Both the position numbers and the translations under genes were made by a program. Shown one piece after another: positions 21,430-33,300 of a stretch of DNA of 64,000 bases. Numbering within the stretch: the stretch's first letter is position 1; each line of letters starts with the position of its first letter. Source of the stretch: Melampsora larici-populina 98AG31. Lineage: Eukaryota > Basidiomycota > Pucciniomycetes > Pucciniales > Melampsoraceae. The stretch is from NCBI RefSeq assembly GCF_000204055.1, contig NW_006768804.1, positions 699,611 through 763,610 of the forward strand, in the 5' to 3' direction. Under the pieces are notes generated by a model. The model had not been told where the DNA came from and ran no database searches. It saw nothing but the letters and a program-made list of their open reading frames with translations.

Positions 21430-21924
21430 GTTGGAGTGCTTGTGATTTCAGGAGGTCAGCAACGGCAGAATGACTCTGTCATAGCATTATTGCTGGGAGG
21501 AAAGCAAAGTAGCAATATTGGAAAGGTGGTGCCACCACAAGGAAATTGAAAAGGTTGCGACTTGGCTCGGTCGCCTGCAAGGGCTCTGACCGACAAACTA
21601 CAGTTTGGGCATATACTATTGAGGGTTTTGTCACCAGATCTGGGGATTTGGTCGCCGCAGTCGAGGAACAGACATGTACGGCCCCGGGTTTATCCTGAGG
21701 AGCTATTTTTGCTCTAGAATGAGAACCACTTGAGCCGTTGAGGATTTGCTAGTGGCAAATTAAGGTTGAGGTTTACGCGTGTGTAACTCATTATCATGTC
21801 GAAACATGTTGATTGACGTGATTTGAGGGCAGGAGTGATCAGAGTTTTTTGGGAAAAGCCCTCCCGTATCTCACACCAAACTTTTCTGATGGCGTGTAAG
21901 TCCCTCCTTTGGGGAGTAACCAAA
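21430..21924. other. Intergenic region, no supported gene
   Basis: Nothing recognisable is seen between the helicase N-terminal end and the MITE starting at 21925. Confidence 0.3.
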
Positions 21925-23205
21925 GGGCTGTGAAATTTTGTAGTGGCTACTGCTACCCACTACAAATTGGCTACTTACGACACACAGATTGCTCCATTTG
22001 GAATTCGTACTTCTGACTTCACAAAATGCCAGCCAAAGCAGACCATGCCATTCTAATAGGTCATTGACAATGTGGATATGTCATGACATACATGGTACAT
22101 AGTGGAGGAATTGAAGTTCACTCTTTCTGTGCAATCATTTTCACCAGTCTATGGAAGTAGAAATGTTCCTTGATTCTCGAGATGATTTTCACAATCAATT
22201 TTCTTCAAAGCCTGCTGATCTCAAGAGCACCTTACCACGAAAGCTACATCTTGATAATATTGCTGGTTGGTTCCGCAATGGACCATGATCCGCGCGAGCC
22301 CATTTGAGGTCTACAATCAATTGGCCTTTGTGTATACCCTTAGGCTTGGATATATGTGTCCAGAATAGAGACATACTAGCAAGGATTTCGAACTTCTGCC
22401 TTATCCCTTGCATATCTCGTCAGGAACTGAGCACATGAAGAATAAGCCAATTTGGCCAAAGTTCTGGTTGACTATGTAAATCAAGATTTGTGGCGAGTTT
22501 GTTCCTTCTGCAATCATCAACACAACCGGGTGCCGTTAGATCTCTCCATCAGCTCACCTTGATCCAAAGTGTGTTCACAAAAGCCCATCTTCAGCGAGTT
22601 GGGTGACCACTGATAGGACCCTGGAATACACCCATGGAGGGTACTGACGGAGCATGATTTTCAGTTTTTTGCCTCTACACTACGCATCAGTGCCTCTATG
22701 AAGCTGCAGAGCACTTCAAAAGATGTGCATGGAGTAGGGCTATCAGATGAGACCAGACAGAGCCCGGCATCATGTCTCACGGCGTCGTAAATCGCGATGG
22801 CGCAATTTTTTTTTCAAACTCCCAGGCCAAAAACCGACCCTCGATTTTTGGCCCTTTTTTGGGCGTTACATTGATATATCTTAGGTAATATTGGTGCTAC
22901 CAGGCTGCGAGCTAGTGCATTTGAAAGCCTTCATTCTGGTGCATCTTTTGTGCTCCTGTAGGTCTTGATAGAGTGCAGTTTAGTATCGAAAAACTACGTC
23001 AACAAAAGGTCGGTTTTTTGGTCAGTACCCTCCATGGGTGTATTCCAGGGTCCTCCACTGATACGATAGAGTTTGTATTGCTGAGTTTGCGCGCACCGTA
23101 CAATTAGGTCTCACAGTTGGACAAATCCAACGTCTGCGTGTCCAGAAATGGTTACGCAGCAGATAGTAGCTGCTACTCAGTAGCAACTACAAAATTTCAC
23201 AGCCC
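21925..23205. mobile_element. Non-autonomous DNA element with about 20-bp inverted termini
   Basis: GGGCTGTGAAATTTTGTAGT at 21925-21944 is perfectly inverted at 23186-23205, and similarity continues imperfectly inward (GGCTACTG against TGCTACTG). No clear TSD was found. About 1.28 kb in all, no protein of its own, and it carries the nested MITE at 22615-23054. Confidence 0.6.
22615..23054. mobile_element. 440-bp MITE with 8-bp TSD
   Basis: Inverted termini of about 34 bp begin AGGACCCTGGAATACACCCA and end with the complement. They are flanked by the perfect 8-bp duplication CCACTGAT (22607-22614 and 23055-23062). An 8-bp TSD fits hAT or KDZ superfamilies. The termini do not resemble those of the KDZ element at 29931. 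Confidence 0.8.
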
Positions 23206-23356
23206 TTCCAGTACTCTGCTCCTTTGAGCGAGCTGGTACAGCTCAGGTACTGGCCCAGAAGGGACTTAGTTAAGTTTGCTACGTGTCTATAACGCTACCA
23301 ATCCTAGTTTCGGAACGTGCCATTTACCCCGTGGTGTATGTTAATCATACTTCATG
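23206..23356. other. Short spacer between MITE and Gypsy LTR
   Basis: No feature seen. Confidence 0.3.
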
Positions 23357-23360
23357 GTAA

Positions 23361-23878
23361 TGTAACAGGACCAGAACTAGGGTTAGAGAAGGAACTGTTT
23401 AAGTGACTTAGATGAAAACCTAACGGACTAACGGGGATTGGAATCTAGTGACTTAAGAGTAATTGTCGATAGGAATGATAATGAATCAGAGAAAGGCAAT
23501 TGGAGAGTAAGGCACGGATTCCAAGAAGTAGCAATTCTTGCTTAGAGGAACTGGTCGAATTGCAAAAGGACAATAGCAGCTCTATTTATACACATAAAAG
23601 AGTAAGAGAGAAACTGAATGAAACGAGGTCCTTTGACTAGTGTAGGGCACGTTAGGTGCGGCGTGCTACTCTACTCTACTGAGGTATCCCAATGAGGAGT
23701 AGGCGGTGTCAGCCTTCTCCTCATTGGGCGACGTAACTGGGGAGCTGAGCACTGTGGATGTAGTCCACTACTTATAGTGCTCAGCACGTCCTTTTCTTAC
23801 CCTTCCCGAATAGGGTAAGGGGTTTAGCCCGGGACCGATTGGGACATTTGTACGGGGATGCTTCGCATCCCTGCTACA
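23361..23878 (-). repeat. Gypsy 3' LTR
   Basis: The 518-bp LTR starts TGTAACAGG and ends CTGCTACA. It reads as identical to 48946-49463. A strong GC-rich inverted repeat region (TGAGCACT...AGTGCTCA) sits near its centre. Confidence 0.93.
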
Positions 23879-23883
23879 ACTAT

Positions 23884-23892
23884 CCCCCCCTT
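23884..23892 (-). other. Gypsy polypurine tract
   Basis: A run AAGGGGGGG on the minus strand, a few bases inside the 3' LTR and overlapping the pol stop codon. It marks the likely plus-strand primer. Confidence 0.6.
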
Positions 23893-26800
23893 AGCCGGCG
23901 ATCATTCCACTTGTTGCCTTAGGGATTCTGATCCTGATTTTCAACGCCTTCTTTTGCGCGCGAGTTAACTGTTTGACCTCAGTTGTTACTTTCTTAGTTT
24001 CAAATTTATCCGCTGTATCAGCCGGGGGCTGGAGCCTTGCCGGCAACGCCCACGGTTGGATCAGCGACGTGTCCTTAGTTTTGGCAGGCTGTAGCCTATT
24101 CCCATTAACTGGATGAGGGAACTCGGAGCCCGTAGGATTGACAATTTTATACACATTATTTCCTAATGCGTCGAACACCTCGAACGGACCATGCCAGTTT
24201 GGCTGGCCCTTAGTTTGAGTCTCGTTTCGAAGCTTGACGGTCTCCCCAATCCTGTATGACTGGATGGTGCCCTTCTCCCTTAGCTTATTGTCGAACCGGG
24301 CCTTATTCGCCGCGGCTCGAGCCTCCTGAAGCTGACGAGCCTCAGCCCGATCAGCTTTTATCTTGTTTAACCGTGCTTCATTCGCGCGCTTGCTCTCAGC
24401 AGTGTCGGTTCCCAATACCAACGGGCGCAACTTCGCACGATCGGCGAGGAGCCTGGGTTTTACTCCATACAGAAGTTTGAACGGTGACCAACCGGTCACC
24501 GTGCTTTGGTTAACCCAAACGGCAAAGATGGCCTGAGATAAAAACTCAGGCCACCTCGCGGGATCTCCCGTCGTGTTAAGACGGAACAGAGTTCCCTCGA
24601 GGATACCGTTCAGCCTCTCATTTTTACCATTCGTACGCGGATGGTAACCGGAGGTTGTCAGCTTTCTGACATGTGCAGCTTTGTAAAAGCGCAACATATC
24701 CTTCGACAGAAAATTTTGGCCCCTGTTGGTCAAAATTTCTGAAGGCACCCCAAACTGCTGGAAAACTTCCCTCAGGAAGGCCTCTGCTACATTCGCAGAC
24801 GTAGCTTCTTTTAATGGGACTGCTATCGGCCATCCAGTGCAATGGTCAATGATGGTCAAAATCCATTTGTAGCCCTCCCTCGACTCAGGCAGTTGGATAA
24901 AATCCGCGGCCCACCGTTCAAACGGCTCGACCTGTGGCAAGGGGACCTGTTCCCCTGTTTCCAGGTTTGTCTTCGGATGCTCGAAGATCTGACACTGCGA
25001 GCAGTGTTTACAGAAATACTCGACGTCCTTGTACCGCCCCGGCCACCAGCCCCTGCCTTTTAAGAAAGCCAGGGTGCCATCTCTGCCCCTGTGACCCGAC
25101 TGTCGATGAACCGACTCCATCAGATCAGGTTGTAGGTCGAAAGGGACGAAAGGAGAATCGTCCTCTTTCCAGCTCAGCGTCTCAGCCTTCTTGCTGTAGA
25201 CAAACTTTGGTGATTGCCACACCGCCGTCTTAATACTGGTCGCGTCGGCCCATTCTGGGATCTCACGCTGGTCCAGGATGTACGGGATTAGAAGTGGCCA
25301 ATCACTTGAATCCCGTAATCCGTTCTTAACCTCATGGATTAACATAAGGTCCGAGCGCCGACTTAAAGCATCGGGGACAACGTTAGCTGATCCCTTTTTA
25401 TACTCGATCTTAACCGTCATTTCGGCGAACTCGTTGATCCAACGGTGGAGCCTTCGCGACGGAAGGACTTGCTGCTGAAGGTACGTCAAATAAGCGTGGT
25501 CAGTACGAACTAAGGTATCGCTGACCGCTCCTTCGACATAGACCCGCCACTTTCGCCAAGCGTGGATGATGCCCAAGAGTTCTTTCTCCTGGGCGGGGTA
25601 GTTCTGTTGTGCGGGGTTAAGTTTTGCGGATTCGAAAGCGACTGGGTGTTCGACACCCTCCCCATCTCTTTGCAGTAGTACCGCGCCCACCGCGTGGTCG
25701 CTCGCGTCAGTTTTGATGACGTACGGCCTTGTTGGGTCCGGAGTTCTTAGCACCGGGGCTTCTTGTAACGCTGCCTTAAGGTTACAAAAGGAGACCTCAT
25801 GGCTGGCGTTCCATATTACTGCTTGTTTCTTTTTCGTAACCCCTGCTGTTAGCCCGTGCAATGGACTTGCTATTTTAGCAAAGTTTTTAATAAACCGTCT
25901 ATAATAGCCAGCAAGCCCCAAAAAAGCCCAAACGTCGTAGACGTTCTCTGGTCGAGGCCATTCTTGTATGGCTTTGACTTTCTCTGGCATCATTCTCACA
26001 CTGTTGTGCGAAACAATGTGCCCAACGAACTGGATCTCGTTGGCAAACATCAACGACTTCTTACCGCTGATCTTCAACTCGGCCTTTTCCAACGCGAGAA
26101 ATACCTTCGTGACATGCTCGAAGTGTTCGTCTTCCGACTTCGAGTACACCAGGATATTGTCCAGGTATACCTGGACGAAATCATCGAGATACTCCCTCAG
26201 GATGTCATTCATCATCCGTTGAAATGTGCTGGGAGCATTCACGAGCCACTCATAGTGTCTGTAACGCGTCCCAAACGCCGTTTTCGCCACATCGCGTGAG
26301 GCAATTTTCATTTGGTGGAAACCCTGCTGTAAGTCAAACTTAGAGAAGAACATGGCCCCTCCCAACTGATTGAAGCAGTCTTGGACCAAAGGAAGAGGAT
26401 GTCTATCCCGTTTCGTAAGCTTGTTTACCGCTCGGTAATCCACGCAAAATCTTAACTTACTGCTTGCGTTCTTTGCAAACAGGACTGGTGACGACCACGC
26501 TGACGTCGACGGTCGGATCATTCCCTTGTCCAACAGCTCCTTGAGTTTTGTTTTAAGCTCATCTAGGAGTAGAGGGGACATTCTCCTGACCGGCTGTGAG
26601 ACTGGACCCTTCTCACCCGTATCAATGAGGTGATCGACAACGCGTTCTACCTTAGGTGCGGTGTCAACCTCCGAAAAGCGGTCCTTGAACCGTTCGATTA
26701 ACTTCTTAATTCTGTTCTGTAGGGCGGCGCCTTTCGCCAAAATCTCAGGTAGAGCTGCCGGAATATCTTTGCGAGGTCCATCAACCTCGTTGACCTCGTT

Positions 26801-27691
26801 CAAAGATTCCATTGGCTGCATCAATACTACGTCCACATCTTTCTGTCGGCAAAACCGGCAAAAGCCTGAACAAGATACCTCTTGCAGGTCACTATCACCA
26901 TGGTCAATCACACTCAACTGATGGATAGCTCCTGAAGGAGCCGCTAGTCGGCTCGGGTAAAACGCGGCCTCTCTTCCGTGTTCATCACAGATACGCCATG
27001 CCCCGGTTGACCAGTTTGTTTCCCGTACAAACTGATTGATCCAACTCATCCCTAAGATGATGTTGAAGCTAGCTAAGGGACCCACCCGGCAGGATATCTT
27101 ATAATCTAGTCCTGCCAGCTCGAAGTTCATCGTGCAGACTTGATTGCACTTGATGGTATGGCCGAAGGCCCCTTTGACCATCACCGGCAGAGGGCTTACT
27201 GTCGTGACGAGCCCGTGCTTCTTCACAAAAGCGCTTGAGACATAACGGTCTCTTCCGCCGGTATCTAATAAAAAACTTGCAACTTTACCACACACTGTGG
27301 ATAAGAAGTTTACTCGGTGTCCTTCCGAGCCACTTTCAAGCAACATCAAGTCTTCGATGCAGCTAACATCGGAGACTCCAGTTTGAACTGCTAAGGGCCC
27401 ACTGGCCGGTGGGATAGTCCACGCAGGACCGACCGTTTGATGATGCCCCTCCTTTGAGGAACGTCTTTCATCAACTAGACGAGGGTGAGACCGATCCGCC
27501 TCTATAATAGGCTTTGGACTCGGATTGTTCTCGCTTATCTGATCTTTCTTGATGGTCGAAACGTCGGTCGACTTTGAAGGGCACAACCTATACGAAGACG
27601 ACGAGGAAGAAGCGTGCAGTGGCGGAAAAGAAGCTTTGGTGCTACTTATAGCTAACATATCAGAGGATACGTTTTCAACCTGAACTGGCAA
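23891..27691 (-). pseudogene. Gypsy pol: protease, RT, RNase H, integrase, catalytically damaged
   Basis: The open frame of 1266 codons contains protease (FLLDTGGRDRY, about residue 143), RT (about 385-560), RNase H (IKTDASDHAVGAVL, QEKELLGI, VRTDHAYL) and integrase (HHCC zinc site HRQSGH...CKHCSQC, WAADFIQL, GKNERLNG and a C-terminal GPF module). There is no chromodomain. RT motif B lacks the usual six residues around PFGLT (EWLVNAPSTF), an in-frame 18-bp deletion. The RT active site reads YLDN instead of YLDD. The second integrase Asp is Asn (ILTNRGQNF instead of ILTDRG). Either Asp loss should abolish activity. The frame start is uncertain: the first codon used is TTG and the frame continues upstream to about 27757, ending at an intron-like CAG. 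Confidence 0.9.
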
Positions 27692-27756
27692 CTCGAAGGG
27701 AGGCTCGTAAGGCCACTCGCTGAGAGGTTCAACAGTCGACTCGCTGGCACGCTGTG

Positions 27757-29668
27757 GAAATCAAAAAATATCTATCTTACAGATCTTGTAAACACCTCAA
27801 TTCCCTTCAAAATTCAAAATTCAAAATTCATTTTATTTAAGAAGACCATCTTCAAACTCAAAGTTTTTTCCTTTTATATATCTTACTTTTGAGATCATTA
27901 TGTTATAAACACATTTTTTTGCATGTTCTTTTAGATCATTTTTTATATACACATATTAATTTACTTCAGTTAATTTTATTCAAGTGAACACAATCAGAAA
28001 ACAATTTCTAGATTATATATATATATAAAACAAGCAGGCAGACCACATCAAATTAACACACAAAGTAAAATCATACTCAAACCATTTGATCCAGCTTAAA
28101 CAAACCACCAAGAAAATGGAACAAAATAATAATGAACAAAGGATTTAATAAGGAAATGAGATTAAAATGAAAACAAAAGTATTTTTTAGTTGCTATGAAA
28201 TCAACAAGAACTAAAAGAAGAAACACAAACATGAAACATGAGTTACTTACATAGAACATTTGACTGTGAAATACATCAATCAGAGGCACAGAATCGAATT
28301 GAGAGAAACCTATTGATTGATCTAGGAGGTTCTAGAAGGCCAAGAGTACAGCCAATTCAATAAATAGATCAACAAGAAAAATCAAAAATAGGAATAACTT
28401 ACTACATAATTGAACAGCGGTTGGAGGTTGAATCACAAGATTAAATTGAAAAAATCGAACTAGAACTATCTAAACAAAGATTGAATTGAATGAGGCAGTG
28501 CTGAAATCAGTAAAGATAAGAATAAACAAGGAGAAGGAAAGAAAAGAAGAAAGGAACATACCTGGAAAGAAAAAAGTCAAAATCGAAAATGATAAGTAGT
28601 TGAAGGAAGGAGTTAGTGTGGGAAAGAAGGAAAGAAGAGACAAATGATGTCATCAGTAGTAGAATAGAAAGATAGAATGAGACAAGAAAGTAGAAGGAAA
28701 CAAACATACCATGAGAAAGAGGAAAGAATCCAAGTAAATCAACTGTTTAGTGTGGGATAAGCCAAGAGATCGGTCGGAATCGGTCGGGTGAAAGAGAAAG
28801 AATCGGTCGGAGTTTTGGGAGTTGAAGGTTATATAAGGAGGGACTTTTGAAGGGAAAGAAGAGGGGGATCCATCTATCTGATCGCATCTGTGTCTCGGTC
28901 ATCGTGTGTAGAGATCGTAGTAATTGATCCAAAGTGGTCTTTGTTGTGTTTTGAGTTTTTGTCTAAGTGTGTCCTTGAGATCGACTCGAGTGTACTGTGG
29001 TGTTTTTTTTAATTGCTGGTAGTAGAGAATAAGAGTGATAGTGAAAGTTTTTTTGGTTAGTTATCAGTTTAAAGAAGAGTGATAAGAAAGAAAAGACCTA
29101 CTTGAAGTTAGAATCGAGTTGTTGTTGAAGTGTTGTTGTTGTTGAAGTCTGGGATAAGGGTTGTGATTTTTTATTTTATTTTTTTATTTTGGAGAGTTAG
29201 CAACTCGAGTCAGGGCCAGATCAGGGCCAACAGGGAAGAACTGCACCTGGGTTCAAATCCAGTTCAGGTTGTGATTTTTTAAATTTTACTTTTTTTATTT
29301 TTTAATTAAGTTTGTGTGTGTGGCTCAGTTGTGGGAGGGATAAATAGGGTTTAGAAAGTTTGAAAATCCTTGTACGGGGTGAATTAGGTTTACGGGAAAC
29401 TTGTGACGGTGGGGTTGTAAAAATTTGTCTCACGTAATTTTTCGTAGAAGTCTTTTCAGGTTGAAGGCAGCCTCTCGGCATCTTAGTTTCATGCGTTCTT
29501 CTTGACGGTGATTCTTACCTTCTCCGGCTCAGCCTACGCTACACTGCGTAGGAGTTCTACAACGCTCACAAGGCAACTCACACAGACTAGCAGCAGAAAT
29601 AGAAAATGAATTTTTATTACTATCAACTAGACATAAAGGCAATGAAGACTGAGTTTGATCAACATTGC
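27757..29668 (-). other. 1.9-kb non-coding block between Gypsy gag and pol
   Basis: This block separates the gag stop (29671-29669) from the pol frame. It is AT-rich and pyrimidine-rich on the minus strand, with a TATATAA box at about 28830 and several GT...AG pairs. On the minus strand it opens near AAG-GTAAGAATC (about 29510) and ends at TTTCCACAG (about 27757), so an intron is conceivable, but I could not find an upstream exon that joins pol in frame. A captured promoter/5' leader or another insertion is equally possible. A tRNA-like segment flanked by direct repeats lies within it. Confidence 0.4.
29159..29281 (+). repeat. Possible tRNA-derived SINE-like insertion with 15-bp direct repeats
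   Basis: GGTTGTGATTTTTTA occurs at 29159-29173 and 29267-29281, flanking 93 bp. The segment ends with a T-arm-like sequence CTGGGTTCAAATCCAG, which contains a pol III B-box match. The A-box is weak. This could be a truncated SINE or tRNA pseudogene, or chance. Confidence 0.35.
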
Positions 29669-29922
29669 CTAGGCATTTAAAGCAGCTTTAGCCTCAAAAT
29701 ATTTCTTAGTTTGTTCAGTAACAGGCTTAGGGCAGGTGGGGTTGTTGAGAGAACCAAAAATGTGACCTTGAGCGTTACAGTTGAAGCACTTTCTCTCCTC
29801 CTTCCTGCCATTGTTAGCTTTGCGTTTCTTTGAAGAACCCCCTGGGCCTCCACCTCCGGAACCGCTTCCACCTGATCCACTTCCACCTTCTCCAACCGAT
29901 TAGCTCTATAGCTATGGTCCTT
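29669..29922 (-). pseudogene. Gypsy gag, C-terminal part (zinc knuckle)
   Basis: This is the gag 3' end, separated from the rest by the KDZ transposon. In one frame it encodes a Gly/Ser linker, a basic patch (SSKKRK) and a retroviral-type zinc knuckle beginning CFNCNAQGH with a distal CP, ending AKAALNA-stop. The upstream gag frame (AIHKDHSYRANRLEKV) is one base out of phase with this frame near 29895, so a second single-base deletion has occurred. Confidence 0.75.
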
Positions 29923-29930
29923 ATGAATAG
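29923..29930. repeat. KDZ transposon left target-site duplication
   Basis: ATGAATAG immediately precedes the left terminus and is repeated exactly at 47598-47605. Eight-bp duplications are typical of KDZ (Zisupton-type) elements. Confidence 0.92.
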
Positions 29931-30330
29931 CACCTGTAGCTACACGCCTCCTGCACTAGTATCCGAAAGAAAATGATACCCTATGGCCGGATAAAAGCCG
30001 ATGTTCAGTCTGAAACATCACCGACGCGTCCGACTAGTCGGGCGCCCAATTTTTTTCAAGTTTTTTTCACTAACTTCCTTCTACCGACGTCTCCGACACC
30101 ACTAATTCCCGGCTCAAAACCTCCAAGTCCACCAAACTAACAAACTGACTTCACAACTTCACAACACAACCCGTGACGAGAGCCACTTCACACAGACTCA
30201 CCAAAACCACATTTCACAAAGACTCACAAGAACAAACACTCAATTCACCTCCTCAATACACAACTTCACCAGTTCACGAACAACCACACCAACAAAACTC
30301 AAGACTCACTCGATCACCTTTATTACCAGT
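29931..30330. repeat. KDZ left terminal inverted repeat
   Basis: About 400 bp, imperfectly inverted at 47170-47597. The best conserved core (about 29993-30052) starts GGATAAAAGCCGATGTTCAG and includes a 12-bp palindrome CCGACTAGTCGG. The inner part is rich in TTCACA words. It overlaps the promoter of the OTU gene. Confidence 0.88.
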
Positions 30331-30372
30331 TCACACTTCAAGCCCAATTCACAAAAACGATCCAGTCGATCA

Positions 30373-33300
30373 ATGTCCTACATCCCGATTGATGAGAAAG
30401 GCAATCCTTTCCTTCGAATACCCCCGAATGGGACTGTCCTCAAAGATCTCGAAGCCTTGTATGCATATCTCGACCCTCTCACCGTGGATCATGGATACAA
30501 GTTATCAGTTCTAGATTCACGTTACCCCCCGATCGATGCCTACATCGAGTTCAAGTGTTATAAAGGGCCAACTCGCCATGCAAAATCACCAGGAGACTGC
30601 CCATTCTATGCTCGAGCAGATAGAAAAACACTCAACGACTCCTGGACACTCACCATACCAAACCCACATCATAATCACCCACCTTCGGCAAAGAAACTAC
30701 CTTATCATCGTCCAAAGAAACCTAGAGCCCCGAAATCAACCACAATCGAGCCTATCCCAACACTCCATCCATCCATCAAAACCAAACCTCCCATCCTTTC
30801 TAAACGATATGCTAATCTCATCAGCCGTATGAAGAGCCTTGAAGATGAAGCACAAAACTCACTCCTTGATCTTCTTGACACTACACCAAATGTAATCTTT
30901 ACCGGGCGGTAAAGAAAACTACTGACATAGAAAAGTCCTGAGGCAACAGGAAGAGAGCTAAAAATCTGAAAAAATATATACCTTGTTCCTAGATGTTGGG
31001 GCGTCATGATGAGTATTTTTTTGTATTTTACACACAGATATTGGTTTATGTACTAACAATAAACACTGAAAATCATCAAAAACTCACATGTAACAATACC
31101 TGAAATATGGGTCATGAGTATGAAGACAATATTTTGTGGTCTAAAAACTCCAATAACTTTTGCAATTCTGCTCCAAATAACTCGATTTTTGGTTCATTCA
31201 AAAGCTGAACTATTCTTCTTCACACTTCATAATGTTAGTAAGATGCTATCTAGTCATTTAAACACTCTACATATGTTCAAACAGTTCTGCATGAATAGCT
31301 CTGTAGGATCTTTTTTAGACCAGCTACAGATGTTATGTCTCAATGAAAAATGTAGAGGAAAGGCTCACCTTTTTAATGCACTTTGAATCAAGTGATTTGA
31401 TTCAGAACTGCAAAAGTTATTGATGTTTGAAGATTCCAAAATCCTATCTTCAAAGTCAAGGGCCAAATTTCAGGTATTGTTACAGGTGGGTTTTTGATGA
31501 TTCTCAGCCTTTATTGTTAGTACATTAACCAATATATGTGTTTAAAATACAAAAAAATACTCGTCATGACGCCCCAACGTTTAGGAACAAGGTGCATATT
31601 TTTTCAGATTTTTAGCTCTCTTCCTGTTGCCTCAGGACTTTTCTATGTCAGTAGTTTTCTTTACCGCCCGGTAAAGATGACATTTTGTGTAGTGTGAAAA
31701 AGAATTGGACATTGCTGAGATCGATCAAGCCACGAACAACCACTTAAACAAAGAAGCCCAAGAGATCATCGAACTCGAAGCAAGCATGAAGGATCTAAAA
31801 AAAGAAAAATCAGAAATCAAACTTCAAGCTATCAATCCAACCTTCAAGGAAAGTAAAGATACCCAGAACCCCCCCGATTCGACTGATCTCAACCAACACC
31901 CATCCAGACCTCCTTCTCCTGTCGTTTCACCAGATCAGGCCACCACTGAAAAGGTGTTGCCTTCAAAGGTAGGAATCCTTTTATAATCTCATGAATTTTT
32001 ATTTGCAAAAATAAGAAGACTAATTAATATTATGATTACTCCTCAAAGTCGTGTATCAAGTCCACCTCACCGGCCAGCACACCCGCTCCCCCAAATCCAC
32101 CTTGTATCGACTTCAACACCCGAGCTGCCGAGCCACCAATGTCCACACCTCCTCCCTTTAATAACGAAGAGGAAGATGAAGACAAAGGAGAAGATAATTT
32201 CGAAACCCCCAATGAACATTTTCCGACCATTCCTTCGATACGTGCAAGCCCGCAACATCCACTCTCATTTTTGCCAAATGGGCAAGCGATCATTGTTCCG
32301 ACTCAGGATGTGGCTCAAACTTTGAAACCAGTCCAACAATCTCAACCAGATCAGCAAAACAAAGAAAACAAGGACTTACCTGCTACACCTCCCAAGAAGC
32401 GCAACAAACGCAAAAGACCGAATGGACGCCAAAAGCAAGCTGAAGAACCACAACACACACACTCACCCACCCATCTCAAGAACACGGAGGCAAAGCAAGT
32501 CACTGCTGACAATCTCATTCAGGACGAGGAAAACATGAAACAGAAACTACCTCTCGAATCACCTTCCAAAAAACAAAACCCACCTGAGCAAGAGTCTACT
32601 CAAAATACTGATGTACCGCCATCGAAAAAGACCAAGAAACAAAAAGCAAAAGCTTTGCCTGTTCCCACACAATCCTCTGCTTGAATCAAACGTCACCTTA
32701 TCACTCCCAATCTCTCAACCACCCAAACGACAGAAATTCAATCTGGTGTCAATGAACCACCAAAAACAAACATTGAATCAAACATTTCTAACGGTCATGA
32801 AGAAGCCCCTAGAGGTAAATTGAAGATCAAACTCAACTTACGACCCGATGCCCAACATATTCAACCTGTCGGTCATCCTCATAAGCTTCTAGCCACTTCA
32901 TCTCTATTTCACTTGTTTAACCGATGCTGACATTTCAAACCTTGAACTTTTCCTCCAGCCCAAAACCAAAGCAACTGAAAACCAAATAGCTGAAGTCGAT
33001 TCATCTATCCAGGTTAGAGCTACTCTACAACATCATAGAATGAGACATACACTAATCATACTGTATATTGTGTACAGTCTTTACCTTATATTGCAGAGAT
33101 TCCTTCCTACCTATACCCCTTTTTAAAAAACGTTACCGACGTCCCACCGGATGGACTTTGCGCTTTTTCATCTATTGCGGTTTCCCTTGGTCGTACACCG
33201 GATCAATCGACCACCATTCGTAAGGAGCTGGAACAAGAGGTTTTGTCCCAATACAAATGGTACAAGGAACACACCCCAACATTCTGTCTCGGTTACGATG

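Noticed and set aside
29200..29266. Functional tRNA gene
   Set aside because: Only the T-arm is tRNA-like; the A-box and cloverleaf are not supported.
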